Shown one piece after another: positions 31,678 through 40,419 of a DNA stretch of 64,000 bases. Below the pieces are notes generated by a model. That model searched no databases. It saw only the letters and a program-made list of their open reading frames with translations, and was not told the origin of the DNA. The position numbers and the translations under genes are program-made. This DNA comes from Pseudomonadales bacterium (GTDB taxonomy: Bacteria > Pseudomonadota > Gammaproteobacteria > Pseudomonadales > Azotimanducaceae): positions 1 to 64,000 of the forward strand of contig JANQJA010000020.1 in NCBI GenBank assembly GCA_028281885.1, written 5' to 3'. Every line of letters begins with the position of its first letter. Position 1 is the stretch's first letter.

Positions 31678-32198
31678 CAGATACTGAGCAGTTTTTCGGT
31701 GAAGTTCTTGTTGGTGTCTCGAAGACTCTGGCTGAGCAGGTTGGCGATCCCCATCAGGATTCGATTCGCGATGGCGGGTTCGTCTTGCAGCAGGCGCTGA
31801 AAATCCTCCCGCTTCAGTACGATCAGGGCAAGCTGTTCCTTGGCGCGAACCGTAGCAGAACGGGGTGAGCCGTCGATCAGGGACATTTCTCCGACACTGC
31901 GACCGGCGCCAAGTTTCGCGATGGTGTGTTTTTTGGTGTCGAACTGCTTGATGACTTCAACTGAGCCTTCAACGATAAAAAACATGTATCCACCGTGGGT
32001 GCCTTCCTTGAAGACGTAGGCACCTTCTTCATAGTCGTACCGGAACATGTACTTCTCGAGTACCGTGTAGTCAGATTCTTCAAGAAAATTAAAGACTTCG
32101 AGTTTGGGTATCAGGCTGCTGATCGGGAGCGAGGACATAGGATCGGGGTTCTCGGCAATTGAGGCGCCTACTGTTTCAAAATCGCCGCAGAGCGTCAA
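31674..32198 (-). CDS. Cyclic-nucleotide-binding-domain protein (no HTH)
   Basis: A 174-aa protein. VLEKYMFRYDYEEGAYVFKE and FIVEGSVEVIKQFD form the CNB beta-roll, and GAGRSVGEMSLIDGSPRSAT is the phosphate-binding cassette with Glu and Arg. The C-terminal helix (ILMGIANLLSQSLRDTNKNF) is not a helix-turn-helix, so it is not a Crp-type regulator. It may bind cAMP or c-di-GMP and act on a partner. It converges with nhaD. Confidence 0.85.
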   Translation of the reverse strand: MTLCGDFETVGASIAENPDPMSSLPISSLIPKLEVFNFLEESDYTVLEKYMFRYDYEEGAYVFKEGTHGGYMFFIVEGSVEVIKQFDTKKHTIAKLGAGRSVGEMSLIDGSPRSATVRAKEQLALIVLKREDFQRLLQDEPAIANRILMGIANLLSQSLRDTNKNFTEKLLSIC

Positions 32199-32270
32199 GA
32201 GAGCCGGCTGCCACTGACTATCTGGTGCGGGCAGCGTTATGATTAAGCTTTACTGTCTTTGAGGGAGATC

Positions 32271-32768
32271 ATGGGCCTGAGAACCGCTGTGCTGACCATT
32301 TCGGATACTCGAACGCTTGAGAATGACAAGTCCGGTGCCTACCTGTATGAGTCGCTGACGGCAGCGGGTCATGAGGTAGTGGACCGCAGGATTGTCATTG
32401 ATGATCGGTATCTGCTTCGTGCGGCTGTATCTGCCTGGATTGCTGACGAGTCTGTTGAGGTCATCGTTTCGACCGGCGGCACGGGATTTACTGGTCGAGA
32501 TGCCACCCCGGAGGCAATGTTGCCATTGTTCGATGTCACTATTGACGGGTTCGGTGAACTATTTCGCCAGGTTTCCTATGAGGAGATCGGCAACTCCACG
32601 ATTCAGTCCAGGGCGGTTGGCGGTATGGCCAACAATACCCTCATCTTTTGCCTGCCCGGTTCGACTGGAGCTTGTCGAACTGGCTGGGAAAGAATCCTGA
32701 GAGATCAGCTCGACATTGAGCACCGGCCTTGCAATTTCGCTGAACTGATTCGAACGGGAGGCCATTGA
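32271..32768 (+). CDS. moaB: Molybdenum cofactor biosynthesis protein MoaB
   Basis: A 165-aa protein from the ATG at 32271 with GAGGGAG upstream; a TTG at 32259 is less likely. LTISDTRTLENDKSGAYLYE and VSTGGTGFTGRDATPEAMLP are the MoaB/Mog signatures of molybdopterin adenylation. The last codons encode CNFAELIRTGG. It is coupled to moeA through TGATG at 32766-32770. Confidence 0.93.
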   Translation: MGLRTAVLTISDTRTLENDKSGAYLYESLTAAGHEVVDRRIVIDDRYLLRAAVSAWIADESVEVIVSTGGTGFTGRDATPEAMLPLFDVTIDGFGELFRQVSYEEIGNSTIQSRAVGGMANNTLIFCLPGSTGACRTGWERILRDQLDIEHRPCNFAELIRTGGH

Positions 32769-33991
32769 TGTCTCAGTCGCCGCTGTTGCCGGTGGATGAA
32801 GTGATTGATCGCCTTCTTTCGGGAGCGATGCTGCTGGCGGAGGCGGAACCTGTTGCCGTGGTGGGTTGTCCGGGTCGGACGCTGGCTGGCGACGTGGTAT
32901 CGGCGATTAATGTGCCTGCCGCGGCGAACAGTTCAATGGATGGATATGCGCTTTCAACCGGCGATACGGCGATTGAAGTTGGTGTTCCTCTGCCGGTGAG
33001 CGACCGGATTGCGGCGGGTCATGTTGGACAGCCGTTACAGCATGGAACCCTGGCGCGGATTTTTACCGGCGCACCGATTCCGGTTGGTGCCGACGCGGTG
33101 GTGATCCAGGAGGACACTGAAACGGACGCGGACGGCAGCGTTCGCCTGTTGGAGAAACCGGCGCCAGGTGACAATGTCAGGCCGGTGGGTCAGGACATTG
33201 CCGCGGGCGCCACCCTGTTCAAGACCGGCCACCGGCTCAGGCCACAGGATGCGGCACTGATTGCCTCGGTCGGCGTAGCCGAGGTGCCGGTTTACCGACC
33301 GCTCAGGATCGCTGTCATGTCGACGGGAGATGAGCTGGTTGAGCCGCCGATGCCGCTGGCGGCCGGGCAGATCTATAACTCGAACCATTACGCACTGATT
33401 GGCATGATTCGTCGCCTCGACATGGAGGTGATAGATCTTGGCCTGGTGCCGGATGACCGGATGGCGACGGAAGCGGCGCTGGCTCGCGGGGCGGCGCAGG
33501 CGGACTGCATTATCAGCAGCGGCGGTGTTTCCGTAGGCGAGGAAGATCACGTCAAGGCTGCGCTGGAGAAGCTGGGGCGTCTCGATCTATGGCGAATTGC
33601 GATCAAGCCGGGCAAGCCGCTCGCGTTTGGCGATGTTGCGGGCACACCTTTCTTTGGTCTGCCAGGGAATCCGGTGTCCACCTTCGTGACCTTCAACATG
33701 ATTGCCAAACCCTGGTTGCTAAAGTCTCAGGGTGCGCTGGAGGTGCTTCCCCAGCCGCTGTACGCTGGCGCCGATTTTGAAGCGCCTGCCGGTACTCGCC
33801 GAGAGTATTTCCGGGTTCGACTGATGTCGAATGAAGCGGGTGAGATGAAGGTGGCAGCCTTCCCCAATCAAGGTTCGGGGGTGATGACTTCCGTCTGCTG
33901 GGCTAACGCGCTCGCGGAAGTGGATATTGGCCAGGCGGTCAGGCGAGGTGACAGGCTCAAGGTTTTTCCGCTGGACTTCGGGGGTAGCTAA
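32768..33991 (+). CDS. moeA: Molybdopterin molybdenumtransferase MoeA
   Basis: A 407-aa protein. NVPAAANSSMDGYALSTGD (substrate Asp), IFTGAPIPVGADAVVIQEDT, VMSTGDELVEP and CIISSGGVSVGEEDHVKAAL are the MoeA motifs, and the C-terminal domain IV is complete. It inserts molybdate into adenylated molybdopterin. Together with moaB this pair completes the last steps; earlier genes (moaA, C, D, E) are not in the window. Confidence 0.95.
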   Translation: MSQSPLLPVDEVIDRLLSGAMLLAEAEPVAVVGCPGRTLAGDVVSAINVPAAANSSMDGYALSTGDTAIEVGVPLPVSDRIAAGHVGQPLQHGTLARIFTGAPIPVGADAVVIQEDTETDADGSVRLLEKPAPGDNVRPVGQDIAAGATLFKTGHRLRPQDAALIASVGVAEVPVYRPLRIAVMSTGDELVEPPMPLAAGQIYNSNHYALIGMIRRLDMEVIDLGLVPDDRMATEAALARGAAQADCIISSGGVSVGEEDHVKAALEKLGRLDLWRIAIKPGKPLAFGDVAGTPFFGLPGNPVSTFVTFNMIAKPWLLKSQGALEVLPQPLYAGADFEAPAGTRREYFRVRLMSNEAGEMKVAAFPNQGSGVMTSVCWANALAEVDIGQAVRRGDRLKVFPLDFGGS

Positions 33992-33993
33992 CG

Positions 33994-34176
33994 ATGGGCA
34001 TCATGCTGCTCAGTATCTTCGCTTCCATCATTCTGGGATGTATTGTCTGGCTCACCATTGGCGAGCAGTTTCCACTGGGAGACGAAGACAAGCTGCCGCC
34101 ACTGAATAATATTGTGATTTATTCGTTGCTGCTGATTGTCCCGGTCTATCTGTTTATCTTCTTTGTCATCGGCTGA
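33994..34176 (+). CDS. Small two-helix membrane protein
   Basis: A 60-aa frame starting 2 nt after moeA. Helices LLSIFASIILGCIVWLTIG and IVIYSLLLIVPVYLFIFFVI flank a short polar loop (GDEDKLPPLNN). The tight coupling to moeA and the clean two-helix pattern support a real gene. Its role is unknown. Confidence 0.6.
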   Translation: MGIMLLSIFASIILGCIVWLTIGEQFPLGDEDKLPPLNNIVIYSLLLIVPVYLFIFFVIG

Positions 34177-34202
34177 CAAAGTCTGCAGAAGAACCGGAAC
34201 GG

Positions 34203-35162
34203 CTACTTGGACTGCTTGATGTCCGTGGCGCGGCGGCTGCGTCCCCGCTTGTCGCGATCCGCGAGTTCTGTCACCTTGAACTGAGGAGGTGCTTCGACGC
34301 GACGTTCCGCGTCGTTACGTCGTTCCGGGCCGTAGGCCGGGGCCTCGTGTTCTTCGGTGAAGACATTGGCATAGAGATTGGCCACCCAGGTCTGGCCTTC
34401 CTGGGTTCGACGCAGGAATCGCAATCCTTCGGCAATAAACGGATTGACCACTTCCCAGAAGAACTTCGGGTAACCCGCACGCAGGTCGGCGGCGGTGGTA
34501 TAGCCCATCTTGGCAGCCTGGCCGGTCTCTTTGAATTCGGCAAACAGGGCGGCGATTTTCCGAAAGTACTGCGGATCGGCGAGTTGTCCGATCAGGTCAG
34601 CGGCCCTGATCAACCCGGGAAAGTCGGTTTCCTCCTGGGCGTCATCTTCACTGGGCACGGGGAAACGGGTACGTTCGATATTGTTCATGAGCAGTTCCAC
34701 ATCGAGCCACTCATCGTTTGCGAATCTCTCGGCGATATACATCTTGCCGCGGTCGACATGGTACGGAGTTAAAAAGGCATCGGTTGCGCCGGCAGGTGGA
34801 GCGATGGTTTCGTACTCCTGGTTGATGGCGTAGCGTCCGTTGCGGTCGGCCCGGCAGATGCCCCGGACATACCCGATATCGTGATTCAGCAGCGACACCA
34901 CGAAATGTACCCACTCTTTTGCCGAAACATTCCCTTCGATCAGGATCTTGCCGCGCAGGATCTCCATACCCACCGCGGTGACCATGATGGTGTGGTTGGT
35001 ATCGTGATAGGGCGCGTCGCTGTTGGCGATGATTTCAAGCGCATTGCGGGCGTTTGCGATCAACAGTTGGATGTCGGTTTCATTGGTGCCGTACATGTTC
35101 TGATAGTGCTCGATGAGCTCGTCAACGAAGCTTTCGATTACGACCGAAGAAGGGTTGAACAT
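34203..35162 (-). CDS. HD-domain metal-dependent phosphohydrolase
   Basis: A 319-aa protein. The HD residues lie in APYHDTNHTIMVTAVG and FVVSLLNHDIGYVRGICRAD, with a later acidic pair in FPGLIRAADLIGQLADPQYF. The C-terminal tail after the domain is Arg/Lys-rich. HD proteins hydrolyse nucleotides or cyclic dinucleotides; the substrate is unknown. It is divergent from metR with a 169-nt gap. Confidence 0.85.
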   Translation of the reverse strand: MFNPSSVVIESFVDELIEHYQNMYGTNETDIQLLIANARNALEIIANSDAPYHDTNHTIMVTAVGMEILRGKILIEGNVSAKEWVHFVVSLLNHDIGYVRGICRADRNGRYAINQEYETIAPPAGATDAFLTPYHVDRGKMYIAERFANDEWLDVELLMNNIERTRFPVPSEDDAQEETDFPGLIRAADLIGQLADPQYFRKIAALFAEFKETGQAAKMGYTTAADLRAGYPKFFWEVVNPFIAEGLRFLRRTQEGQTWVANLYANVFTEEHEAPAYGPERRNDAERRVEAPPQFKVTELADRDKRGRSRRATDIKQSK

Positions 35163-35331
35163 GCCAACACGCCTATCTCTGCTGGTTTCAGGCTATTGTG
35201 AAGTGATGGGTGTTCCAGTCAAGGCATAATTGGCGCATATGGCGGGTGATAGCGGATAGAAGGACAGTCCATATCTATCTGTCTATAATGAATCACACGG
35301 CGTTACTTGACTCGTTTCGTGAATCAGGCTC

Positions 35332-36270
35332 ATGGCGCATGACATGATAGAACTCCGACATCTCAAGACACTGGTCGCATTACGTGACACCGGTAGTCTG
35401 GTGGAAGCGGCGGAACGGTTGTATCTGACCCAGTCCGCTCTGTCCCACCAGATCAAAGACCTGGAGGACAGGCTCGACTGCACACTGTTCATCCGCAAGA
35501 CCCGGCCGCCACGATTCACCAGTGCTGGTCGTCGATTGTTACAGCTTGCCGATGACGTCATGCCGATGTTCAAGTCTGCGGAACGTGACATCGGCAGGCT
35601 TGCGGGCGGGGAAGCTGGTCGTCTGCATATCTGCATTGAATGTCATAGCTGCTTTCAGTGGCTGATTCCCTGTATTGAGCGCTATCGTGCGAACTGGCCG
35701 GAAGTCGAACTCGACCTGACGGGTGGGTTCAATTTCGCTCCCCTTCCTGCTCTTGTCAGAGGCGATTTGGATCTGGTGATTACTTCCGATCCGCTGGATC
35801 TGCCAGGTATCGAGTACATCCCGCTGTTCCGGTACGAGGCACTGCTCGCCGTGGCGAACGATCACCGACTGGCAGGTAAGTCGTTCGTTCTGCCGAAAGA
35901 CCTGGAAGACGAAGTGCTGATAATTTACCCGGTGGAACGGGATCGGCTGGACGTGTTTACCCGGTTCCTGGACCCCGCGGATGTTGAGCCGAAGTCAGTT
36001 CGTACGGCGGAGCTGACGCCGATGATGGTGCAGCTTGTAGCGAGTGGGCGCGGCGTGACCTGCCTGCCGAACTGGGCGCTGACGGAGTACCTTGAAAATC
36101 AGACCGTCGTCGGTACCAAGCTGACCGAAGAAGGCATCTGGGGAACCTTATACGCGGCCATCCGGGAAGATCAGAGGGATGCGCCTTTTGTTGAGGATTT
36201 TCTTTCGACCGCCGTCGATACTTGTTTCAACACCTTGAGTGGTATCAAGTCGGTACAGAAGGGCGAATAA
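35332..36270 (+). CDS. metR: LysR-type methionine regulator MetR
   Basis: A 312-aa protein (an alternative ATG at 35344 gives MIELRHLKTLVALRDTGSL, matching E. coli MetR's start). The HTH is GSLVEAAERLYLTQSALSHQ and the effector domain keeps the MetR-specific RLHICIECHSCFQWLIPCIE and LDLVITSDPL. MetR senses homocysteine and activates metE and metF. A TATAAT at 35284-35289 is the likely -10. No met structural gene is adjacent. Confidence 0.93.
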   Translation: MAHDMIELRHLKTLVALRDTGSLVEAAERLYLTQSALSHQIKDLEDRLDCTLFIRKTRPPRFTSAGRRLLQLADDVMPMFKSAERDIGRLAGGEAGRLHICIECHSCFQWLIPCIERYRANWPEVELDLTGGFNFAPLPALVRGDLDLVITSDPLDLPGIEYIPLFRYEALLAVANDHRLAGKSFVLPKDLEDEVLIIYPVERDRLDVFTRFLDPADVEPKSVRTAELTPMMVQLVASGRGVTCLPNWALTEYLENQTVVGTKLTEEGIWGTLYAAIREDQRDAPFVEDFLSTAVDTCFNTLSGIKSVQKGE

Positions 36271-36323
36271 GACCATTCGCGCTGTTGTTACTTTATTTCT
36301 CGATTGGATTCATTGCCAGAAAC

Positions 36324-36356
36324 GAAAAAGCCCCGGGCTTTCTACACCCGGGGCTC
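36324..36356 (-). terminator. Strong intrinsic terminator reading leftwards
   Basis: AGCCCCGGG (36329-36337) and CCCGGGGCT (36347-36355) form a perfect 9-bp stem. On the minus strand the stem is followed by a T tract (the A run at 36325-36329). It ends the putative small RNA. On the plus strand the hairpin without T's may also hinder transcripts leaving metR. Confidence 0.85.
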
Positions 36357-36538
36357 TGTCTGCGTATGGGAGCAAGCTCCGACTTAGCTGATTGCTCAGG
36401 CTAACTCGGAGGCTCCCCCGATAGACTGACTATTGATGGGATCACCTCCTTTGACGCTCAGGGTGCCGATCGGCGTGCTATGGAGGTTCCCCCTGGATAG
36501 AACTACCAGCACGATGGTCCAACGATCCTGTCAATATG
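36325..36538 (-). ncRNA. Putative structured small RNA with a 13-nt match to the 16S 3' end
   Basis: On the minus strand, between a consensus-like promoter (36545-36574) and a strong terminator (36324-36356), lies about 214 nt without a credible ORF. It holds a 12-bp stem with one mismatch (36377-36388 with 36400-36411), extended by GGGAGC/GCTCCC (36368-36373 with 36412-36417). A second region reads AAAGGAGGTGATCC (36439-36452 on the complement), complementary over 13 nt to the 3' end of 16S rRNA. I recognise no Rfam family. Ends are predicted from the promoter and terminator only. Confidence 0.55.
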
Positions 36539-36544
36539 CAAAGC

Positions 36545-36574
36545 AGTTTAATCTGCGTTTTCCAAAACTGTCAA
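36545..36574 (-). promoter_or_regulatory. Promoter of the putative small RNA
   Basis: Read on the minus strand: -35 TTGACA (complement of 36569-36574), an 18-nt spacer, and -10 TAAACT (complement of 36545-36550). A TTAAAC reading gives a 17-nt spacer. The predicted start is about 36538. No gene on this strand follows other than the RNA. Confidence 0.55.
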
Positions 36575-36610
36575 AGGTCCTCGGAAAGATTCACAGAATT
36601 TTCATTTTTC

Positions 36611-36835
36611 TCAAGACATGACCCCTTCGGAGAGCATCCCCGGCATCTCGTGCCAGGCGCTGTTGTCTGTGCCTGGTGAATCGAGTAACAGCAGATCATG
36701 ATAAGAGCTGTCGCCGTCTCTTCGCTGCCAGACGACTTTCACGATCACGAAGATTGGTTGGACATGCTTGATGTCCATGCATGCCCCTGACGATCCGGCC
36801 GGTGCGAATTGAATGATAAGTGTCGCTGTCCGCAT
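36611..36835 (-). CDS. Small protein of unknown function
   Basis: A 74-aa frame starting MRTATLIIQFAPAGSSGACM, with a beta-strand-like pattern (VQPIFVIVKVVWQRRDG and SYHDLLLLDSP). Only a weak AGAGA element lies before the ATG. It lies upstream of the small RNA on the same strand. Base composition suits coding sequence, but the evidence is thin. Confidence 0.4.
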   Translation of the reverse strand: MRTATLIIQFAPAGSSGACMDIKHVQPIFVIVKVVWQRRDGDSSYHDLLLLDSPGTDNSAWHEMPGMLSEGVMS

Positions 36836-36888
36836 CCGATGTTCTCTTGGCGCGGCGAGCAGGATGAATCGTTTATCGTGGCGGTTTT

Positions 36889-37482
36889 CTAGGGTACGAG
36901 GAACTCGGCAATCCAGTCGCTGCCTTGCAGCGTAAAGCGCTGGCGATCGTGGATCCGGTCCTGATGGTTGAGATCCAGCACCTCGATGCGGTCGGCGACG
37001 AGTTCGATGCCGGTCACCTTGGACGGGGCTTCCATCTCGTCGATGTTTTCCTGCTCGCGAATCTGCTGGATGCGATCGATCAGGGCGCTGCGTGATTCGA
37101 TGGTGCTACTCTGAGATTGTGTCGATTCGTACAGGATATCCAGATACTTGCTGCCCCGGGGTCGGCGTTGCCAGCTGTCCCTAACAAACTGGGTATCGCA
37201 CTCCTGTGTACTCCCGCCGATCCGGTACTGGCGCTGCATGCTGTGATACCAGAGCAGCAGTTCCCATGAAGCGCCGCTTTCCAGCGCCTGCCACTTGGGG
37301 CTGGACCGATTCACGAACAGCAGAAAGCGATTGTCTTTAATATCGCGAAGCACCAGCGTCCGGGCAGATGCGTGGCCGGCCTGATCCGCCAGCGCCAAAA
37401 AACAGATATCAGCGCCAGTATCGCCGAGGCGTCGAGCCTGGGCGCGATCATCCATGATCTGTTGTATCGGATCGGATCTCAT
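36889..37482 (-). CDS. PNPOx-family flavoprotein (PdxH-like)
   Basis: A 197-aa protein. SARTLVLRDIKDNRFLLFVN and SPKWQALESG match the FMN-binding strands of PdxH, and the C-terminal TGIELVADRIEVLDLNHQDR with IHDRQRF resembles the PdxH end. The PLP-binding details are incomplete, so it may be a paralogue. It overlaps the MBL-fold gene by 4 nt, coupling them. Confidence 0.82.
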   Translation of the reverse strand: MRSDPIQQIMDDRAQARRLGDTGADICFLALADQAGHASARTLVLRDIKDNRFLLFVNRSSPKWQALESGASWELLLWYHSMQRQYRIGGSTQECDTQFVRDSWQRRPRGSKYLDILYESTQSQSSTIESRSALIDRIQQIREQENIDEMEAPSKVTGIELVADRIEVLDLNHQDRIHDRQRFTLQGSDWIAEFLVP

Positions 37483-38333
37483 TGCAGGTCGCTAACCAGG
37501 GTTCTGATCCAGCGTTCTTCGTTGATGAATGCCCAGTTCCAGGAGGACCATTGGTCACCGAGTCCCCTGGCAACGATGTCTTCTGCGCTATTGCCGGCAT
37601 CGAGCATCTGTTGGACCTTTGCCCGGGTGGCTTTCATCATATCCAGGAAGCGAACCAGATCGTCGCGCCTGGCCAGTTCTCCGTGTCCGGGAATGATGTG
37701 CATGTCATCGTCGATCATCGTGAGCATCATCTCGACATTTCGGATGTAGCCGTCCACGGTACCGCCGCCATTGAGATCGACGTAGGGAAAACGATCCCGA
37801 AAGAAATGATCGCCCAGGTGGATGACGCCTGATTCCGTGAACAGGACAACCGAATCACCATCCGTATGCCCGGTGGGCAGGTGAATCAGTCGAACCTCTT
37901 CGCCGTTGAAATGGATGCTGGCCCGATCTGAATACGTCACCACGGGCAGACCCTCGGCTGCCATCGGCGGCTGTCCGGCAAGAAGCCGCAGTCGAACATT
38001 GTCATGGGCGACGATGATGCTGCTGTCGCCGAAGGCAGGATTTCCACCGGTATGGTCGCCGTGATAGTGCGTATTGAGCAGCCAGGTGGGTGAGTCGGTT
38101 CCCAGTTCGGCAAGGGCCGCCTTGATTCGGTCTGACAGCGGCAGGAACTGATCGTCGATCATCAGGATACCGTCAGGCCCGGCTGAAACGCCGATATTGC
38201 CACCGCTGCCATATAGCAAGCTGACATTGCCAGCGACCTTGACCGTTGTGATCTCAACGTTGGCGAAGCGATCCTGCGCAGCTTGTGCGCCGAATGCCAG
38301 TGGCAGAATCATCAGGAGGAGTAGAAGTCGCAT
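37479..38333 (-). CDS. Exported MBL-fold metallohydrolase
   Basis: A 284-aa protein from 38333, the in-frame start with CGGAG upstream and a clear signal peptide (MRLLLLLMILPLAFGAQA). The metal site is THYHGDHTGG, the later His is in LIHLPTGHTDGDSVVLF and Asp/His in HIIPGHGELARR. It is a periplasmic beta-lactamase-fold hydrolase; similar proteins act on quinones, lactones or beta-lactams. The substrate is unknown. Confidence 0.88.
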   Translation of the reverse strand: MRLLLLLMILPLAFGAQAAQDRFANVEITTVKVAGNVSLLYGSGGNIGVSAGPDGILMIDDQFLPLSDRIKAALAELGTDSPTWLLNTHYHGDHTGGNPAFGDSSIIVAHDNVRLRLLAGQPPMAAEGLPVVTYSDRASIHFNGEEVRLIHLPTGHTDGDSVVLFTESGVIHLGDHFFRDRFPYVDLNGGGTVDGYIRNVEMMLTMIDDDMHIIPGHGELARRDDLVRFLDMMKATRAKVQQMLDAGNSAEDIVARGLGDQWSSWNWAFINEERWIRTLVSDLQ

Positions 38334-38349
38334 AGGCACTCCGAGGTTG

Positions 38350-39171
38350 CTAGTCTGGCGTGTCCGGGTCGAAGTCATAAACGCCCGGGGTGAATCCCTC
38401 GGGCGGATGGTCCCGGCAGTCGATGATGTGATTGTACACGTAGCCGTGGCCGCTCCCCAGCACCGCGTCGCGAATCATGCCTTCGTCATCGCATTCTTCG
38501 GCTGCCTGCAGCAACCGTTCAAAGTGAAAAACAAAATTCTCTGAGTGCCGCTGCCGAATCGCGGTGCCGAAGTAGAGCTTGTAGGCGTAGGCAGGCGTGG
38601 ACTGAAAATGCAGCTCGAGCATGGCCCGGGAAAACACCTCGGGATCATTCTGACCAAGCCTTCCCCAGAGCTGGGCCAGACGCTCGTTGCTGACCCTGCC
38701 GCCGCCGGTGGTGCCCTGGCTCGACAGGTAAAGGAAACCGATGATCGCGCCAAGCTGATATCGAACGCTTTCCGCGATCAGCAGAAATGCTTCCCGCCTG
38801 GCGTGGCGTTCGGTGGCACGGATCGCTTCGGACTGGATTACAGCCTGCTCGGCTGACCGCTGAATCTCGATGTATTGCATCTTGATGGCGGTGGTGTTCT
38901 GGGACAGTTCCTTCTGTTGGGAGAAGAACGCCAGTACGAACCAAAGGAAGGCGAGTGGCGCAAAGGCACCTTCGAGAAAGCCGCCCAGTTGTTCGACGGG
39001 TGTGTCGCCGATGTTCGTCCAGCCCACCTGAGCCGAAATGTAAATGGCAAGCATCAGCAGCCAGAAGATTGAAATCACAATACCGAACCAGACCCGCCAG
39101 TCGATGTGGCTGCTAAAGGGCAGAAAGGGCTGCTCGTGAACCGGGGAGGCGGCAGAGTCGGATTCGGTCAT
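38350..39171 (-). CDS. Membrane protein with two N-terminal helices and a large soluble domain
   Basis: A 273-aa protein from 39171 (GAGGATC before the ATG; the longer reading from 39303 runs into the next gene). Helices VWFGIVISIFWLLMLAIYI and GAFAPLAFLWFVLAFFSQQK are followed by an amphipathic stretch rich in Gln, Glu and Arg (QSEAIRATERHARREAFLLI) and a domain of unknown type. It could be a phage-shock or sensor-like membrane protein, but I do not recognise it. Confidence 0.7.
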   Translation of the reverse strand: MTESDSAASPVHEQPFLPFSSHIDWRVWFGIVISIFWLLMLAIYISAQVGWTNIGDTPVEQLGGFLEGAFAPLAFLWFVLAFFSQQKELSQNTTAIKMQYIEIQRSAEQAVIQSEAIRATERHARREAFLLIAESVRYQLGAIIGFLYLSSQGTTGGGRVSNERLAQLWGRLGQNDPEVFSRAMLELHFQSTPAYAYKLYFGTAIRQRHSENFVFHFERLLQAAEECDDEGMIRDAVLGSGHGYVYNHIIDCRDHPPEGFTPGVYDFDPDTPD

Positions 39172-39181
39172 TGGACGATCC

Positions 39182-39871
39182 TCATGAGACTGATGATTCA
39201 AGCGTGCCAGTGAGGGACGCCCGTTGCGAGATTTCGATCCAGTTGTTGTCCGGGTCGAGGACGAAACTGATTCGCGCGGTTTGACCCAGCGTGACCGGCG
39301 CACGTCCTTCTCGGCCGCCGCGCTCGAGGATACCGCGATGTTCAGCGTCGACGTCCCAGATCTGGACGGTCAGGTAGCGGTAGCCGACGCCGCGCATGGA
39401 TTCGCAGGGATGGTGATCCTGTCGTTCCTGTAATCGAATCACGGTGGTGCCGATGCGTACCCTGTTTTCCGATAGCGGTTTACCTTGCAGTACGTCGCGA
39501 TAAAACGCCATTGAGTTCGCCAGCGATCGCACGTTCATCACCATGCCAATCTGGGAGATGTCGTCATGCCCTGCGGGTACCAGGGTGACAAGGTTGCCGT
39601 CGGGGTCAGTCTTCGGTTGCGGCGCGCTGACTTCCTCGCGTGCAATCAATAGTTCGGTATAGCCGGTCGGGCCTGAGTCCGGTAACGGGTCACGAGCGTG
39701 ATTCAGTTTGAACACACTGGTGTTGAGGGTGTGACGATGCTGGTGGGTGCCGCCACCCAGCTTTAACAGCTCCTCATAGGGCAGGCCAATGGTTTCGCCC
39801 CAGAATCGCAGCATGGGATCACGGCTGTTGGTCTGCAATCCCACATCGAGACAGTCTTTTGCGAGCTTCAT
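39182..39871 (-). CDS. Two-domain VOC family protein
   Basis: A 229-aa protein with two VOC units: an N-terminal one (MKLAKDCLDVGLQTNSRDPM) and a C-terminal one with RSLANSMAFYRDVLQG and SFVLDPDNNWIEISQR. Metal ligands are not all visible. It overlaps the 94-aa gene by 4 nt. Confidence 0.82.
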   Translation of the reverse strand: MKLAKDCLDVGLQTNSRDPMLRFWGETIGLPYEELLKLGGGTHQHRHTLNTSVFKLNHARDPLPDSGPTGYTELLIAREEVSAPQPKTDPDGNLVTLVPAGHDDISQIGMVMNVRSLANSMAFYRDVLQGKPLSENRVRIGTTVIRLQERQDHHPCESMRGVGYRYLTVQIWDVDAEHRGILERGGREGRAPVTLGQTARISFVLDPDNNWIEISQRASLTGTLESSVS

Positions 39872-40152
39872 GTCACCTTGTCCAACTTGAATTGTGTATT
39901 GATAAGTGGCTTGGCGTTGGCGGTGAGCGAGAGTTCAAAGTGTTTGCCTGACGGCCTGATCAAAGCGTCAATGGATTCATGCCATTCGTACTCGGTCTGC
40001 ACGGTGGAGCTGAGGCGAATGGCCACATCGCTGGCGGGGTCCAGGGTTTGCTGCTCGCGGACCAGGCCATTGATCAACAGCCTCGCGTGACCGTCGCCAA
40101 GCTCGACTGAGATTCGGGCACCTTTATGCTCTATCGCCGTGAGTTCCAGCAT
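39868..40152 (-). CDS. Small protein of unknown function
   Basis: A 94-aa protein of alternating strands (ARISVELGDGHARLLINGLV and HFELSLTANAKPLINTQFKL) with no recognised motif. It is translationally coupled to the two-domain VOC gene (4-nt overlap), which suggests a partner role. The gap to the divergent 40,249 gene is 96 nt. Confidence 0.65.
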   Translation of the reverse strand: MLELTAIEHKGARISVELGDGHARLLINGLVREQQTLDPASDVAIRLSSTVQTEYEWHESIDALIRPSGKHFELSLTANAKPLINTQFKLDKVT

Positions 40153-40248
40153 TCAAATGATCCCCGCTTGGTCCCTGGGCATTATGCAAGTGCTGCCGGA
40201 ACGGCACAATTCCAGTATCATGCGCGCGTGATTCATGTGGAGCCTGGA

Positions 40249-40419
40249 ATGAGCCAGATTGACGATATCAGAGCCAATGCAACCGAAATTCGCCAGGGTT
40301 TGAAGAAGCTGGGCGAGGATCGCGTGGTTGCGCTTTCAACCCATAAGGAAAAAGAACTGGTTGCTGCCCTCGAAGCGAAAGCGGATCAGTTGCTCAAGCA
40401 GTTGGAGGCAGTCAGCTAG
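40249..40419 (+). CDS. Small coiled-coil-like protein
   Basis: A 56-aa protein from the ATG at 40249 with GGAG 6 nt upstream; the longer reading from 40126 would overlap the divergent gene. Heptad-like runs such as [16 protein letters not shown] and [20 protein letters not shown] suggest a coiled coil. The stop overlaps the macro-domain gene end by 4 nt on the other strand. Confidence 0.5.
   Translation: MSQIDDIRANATEIRQGLKKLGEDRVVALSTHKEKELVAALEAKADQLLKQLEAVS

Noticed and set aside
36439-36452. GGATCACCTCCTTT could be a fragment of a 16S rRNA 3' end on the + strand
   Set aside because: The preceding bases do not resemble the conserved 16S helix 45 region, so only the terminal 13 nt match.
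36420-36460. A short peptide gene behind the Shine-Dalgarno-like sequence on the minus strand
   Set aside because: No ATG, GTG or TTG at a usable distance is followed by a frame of meaningful length.
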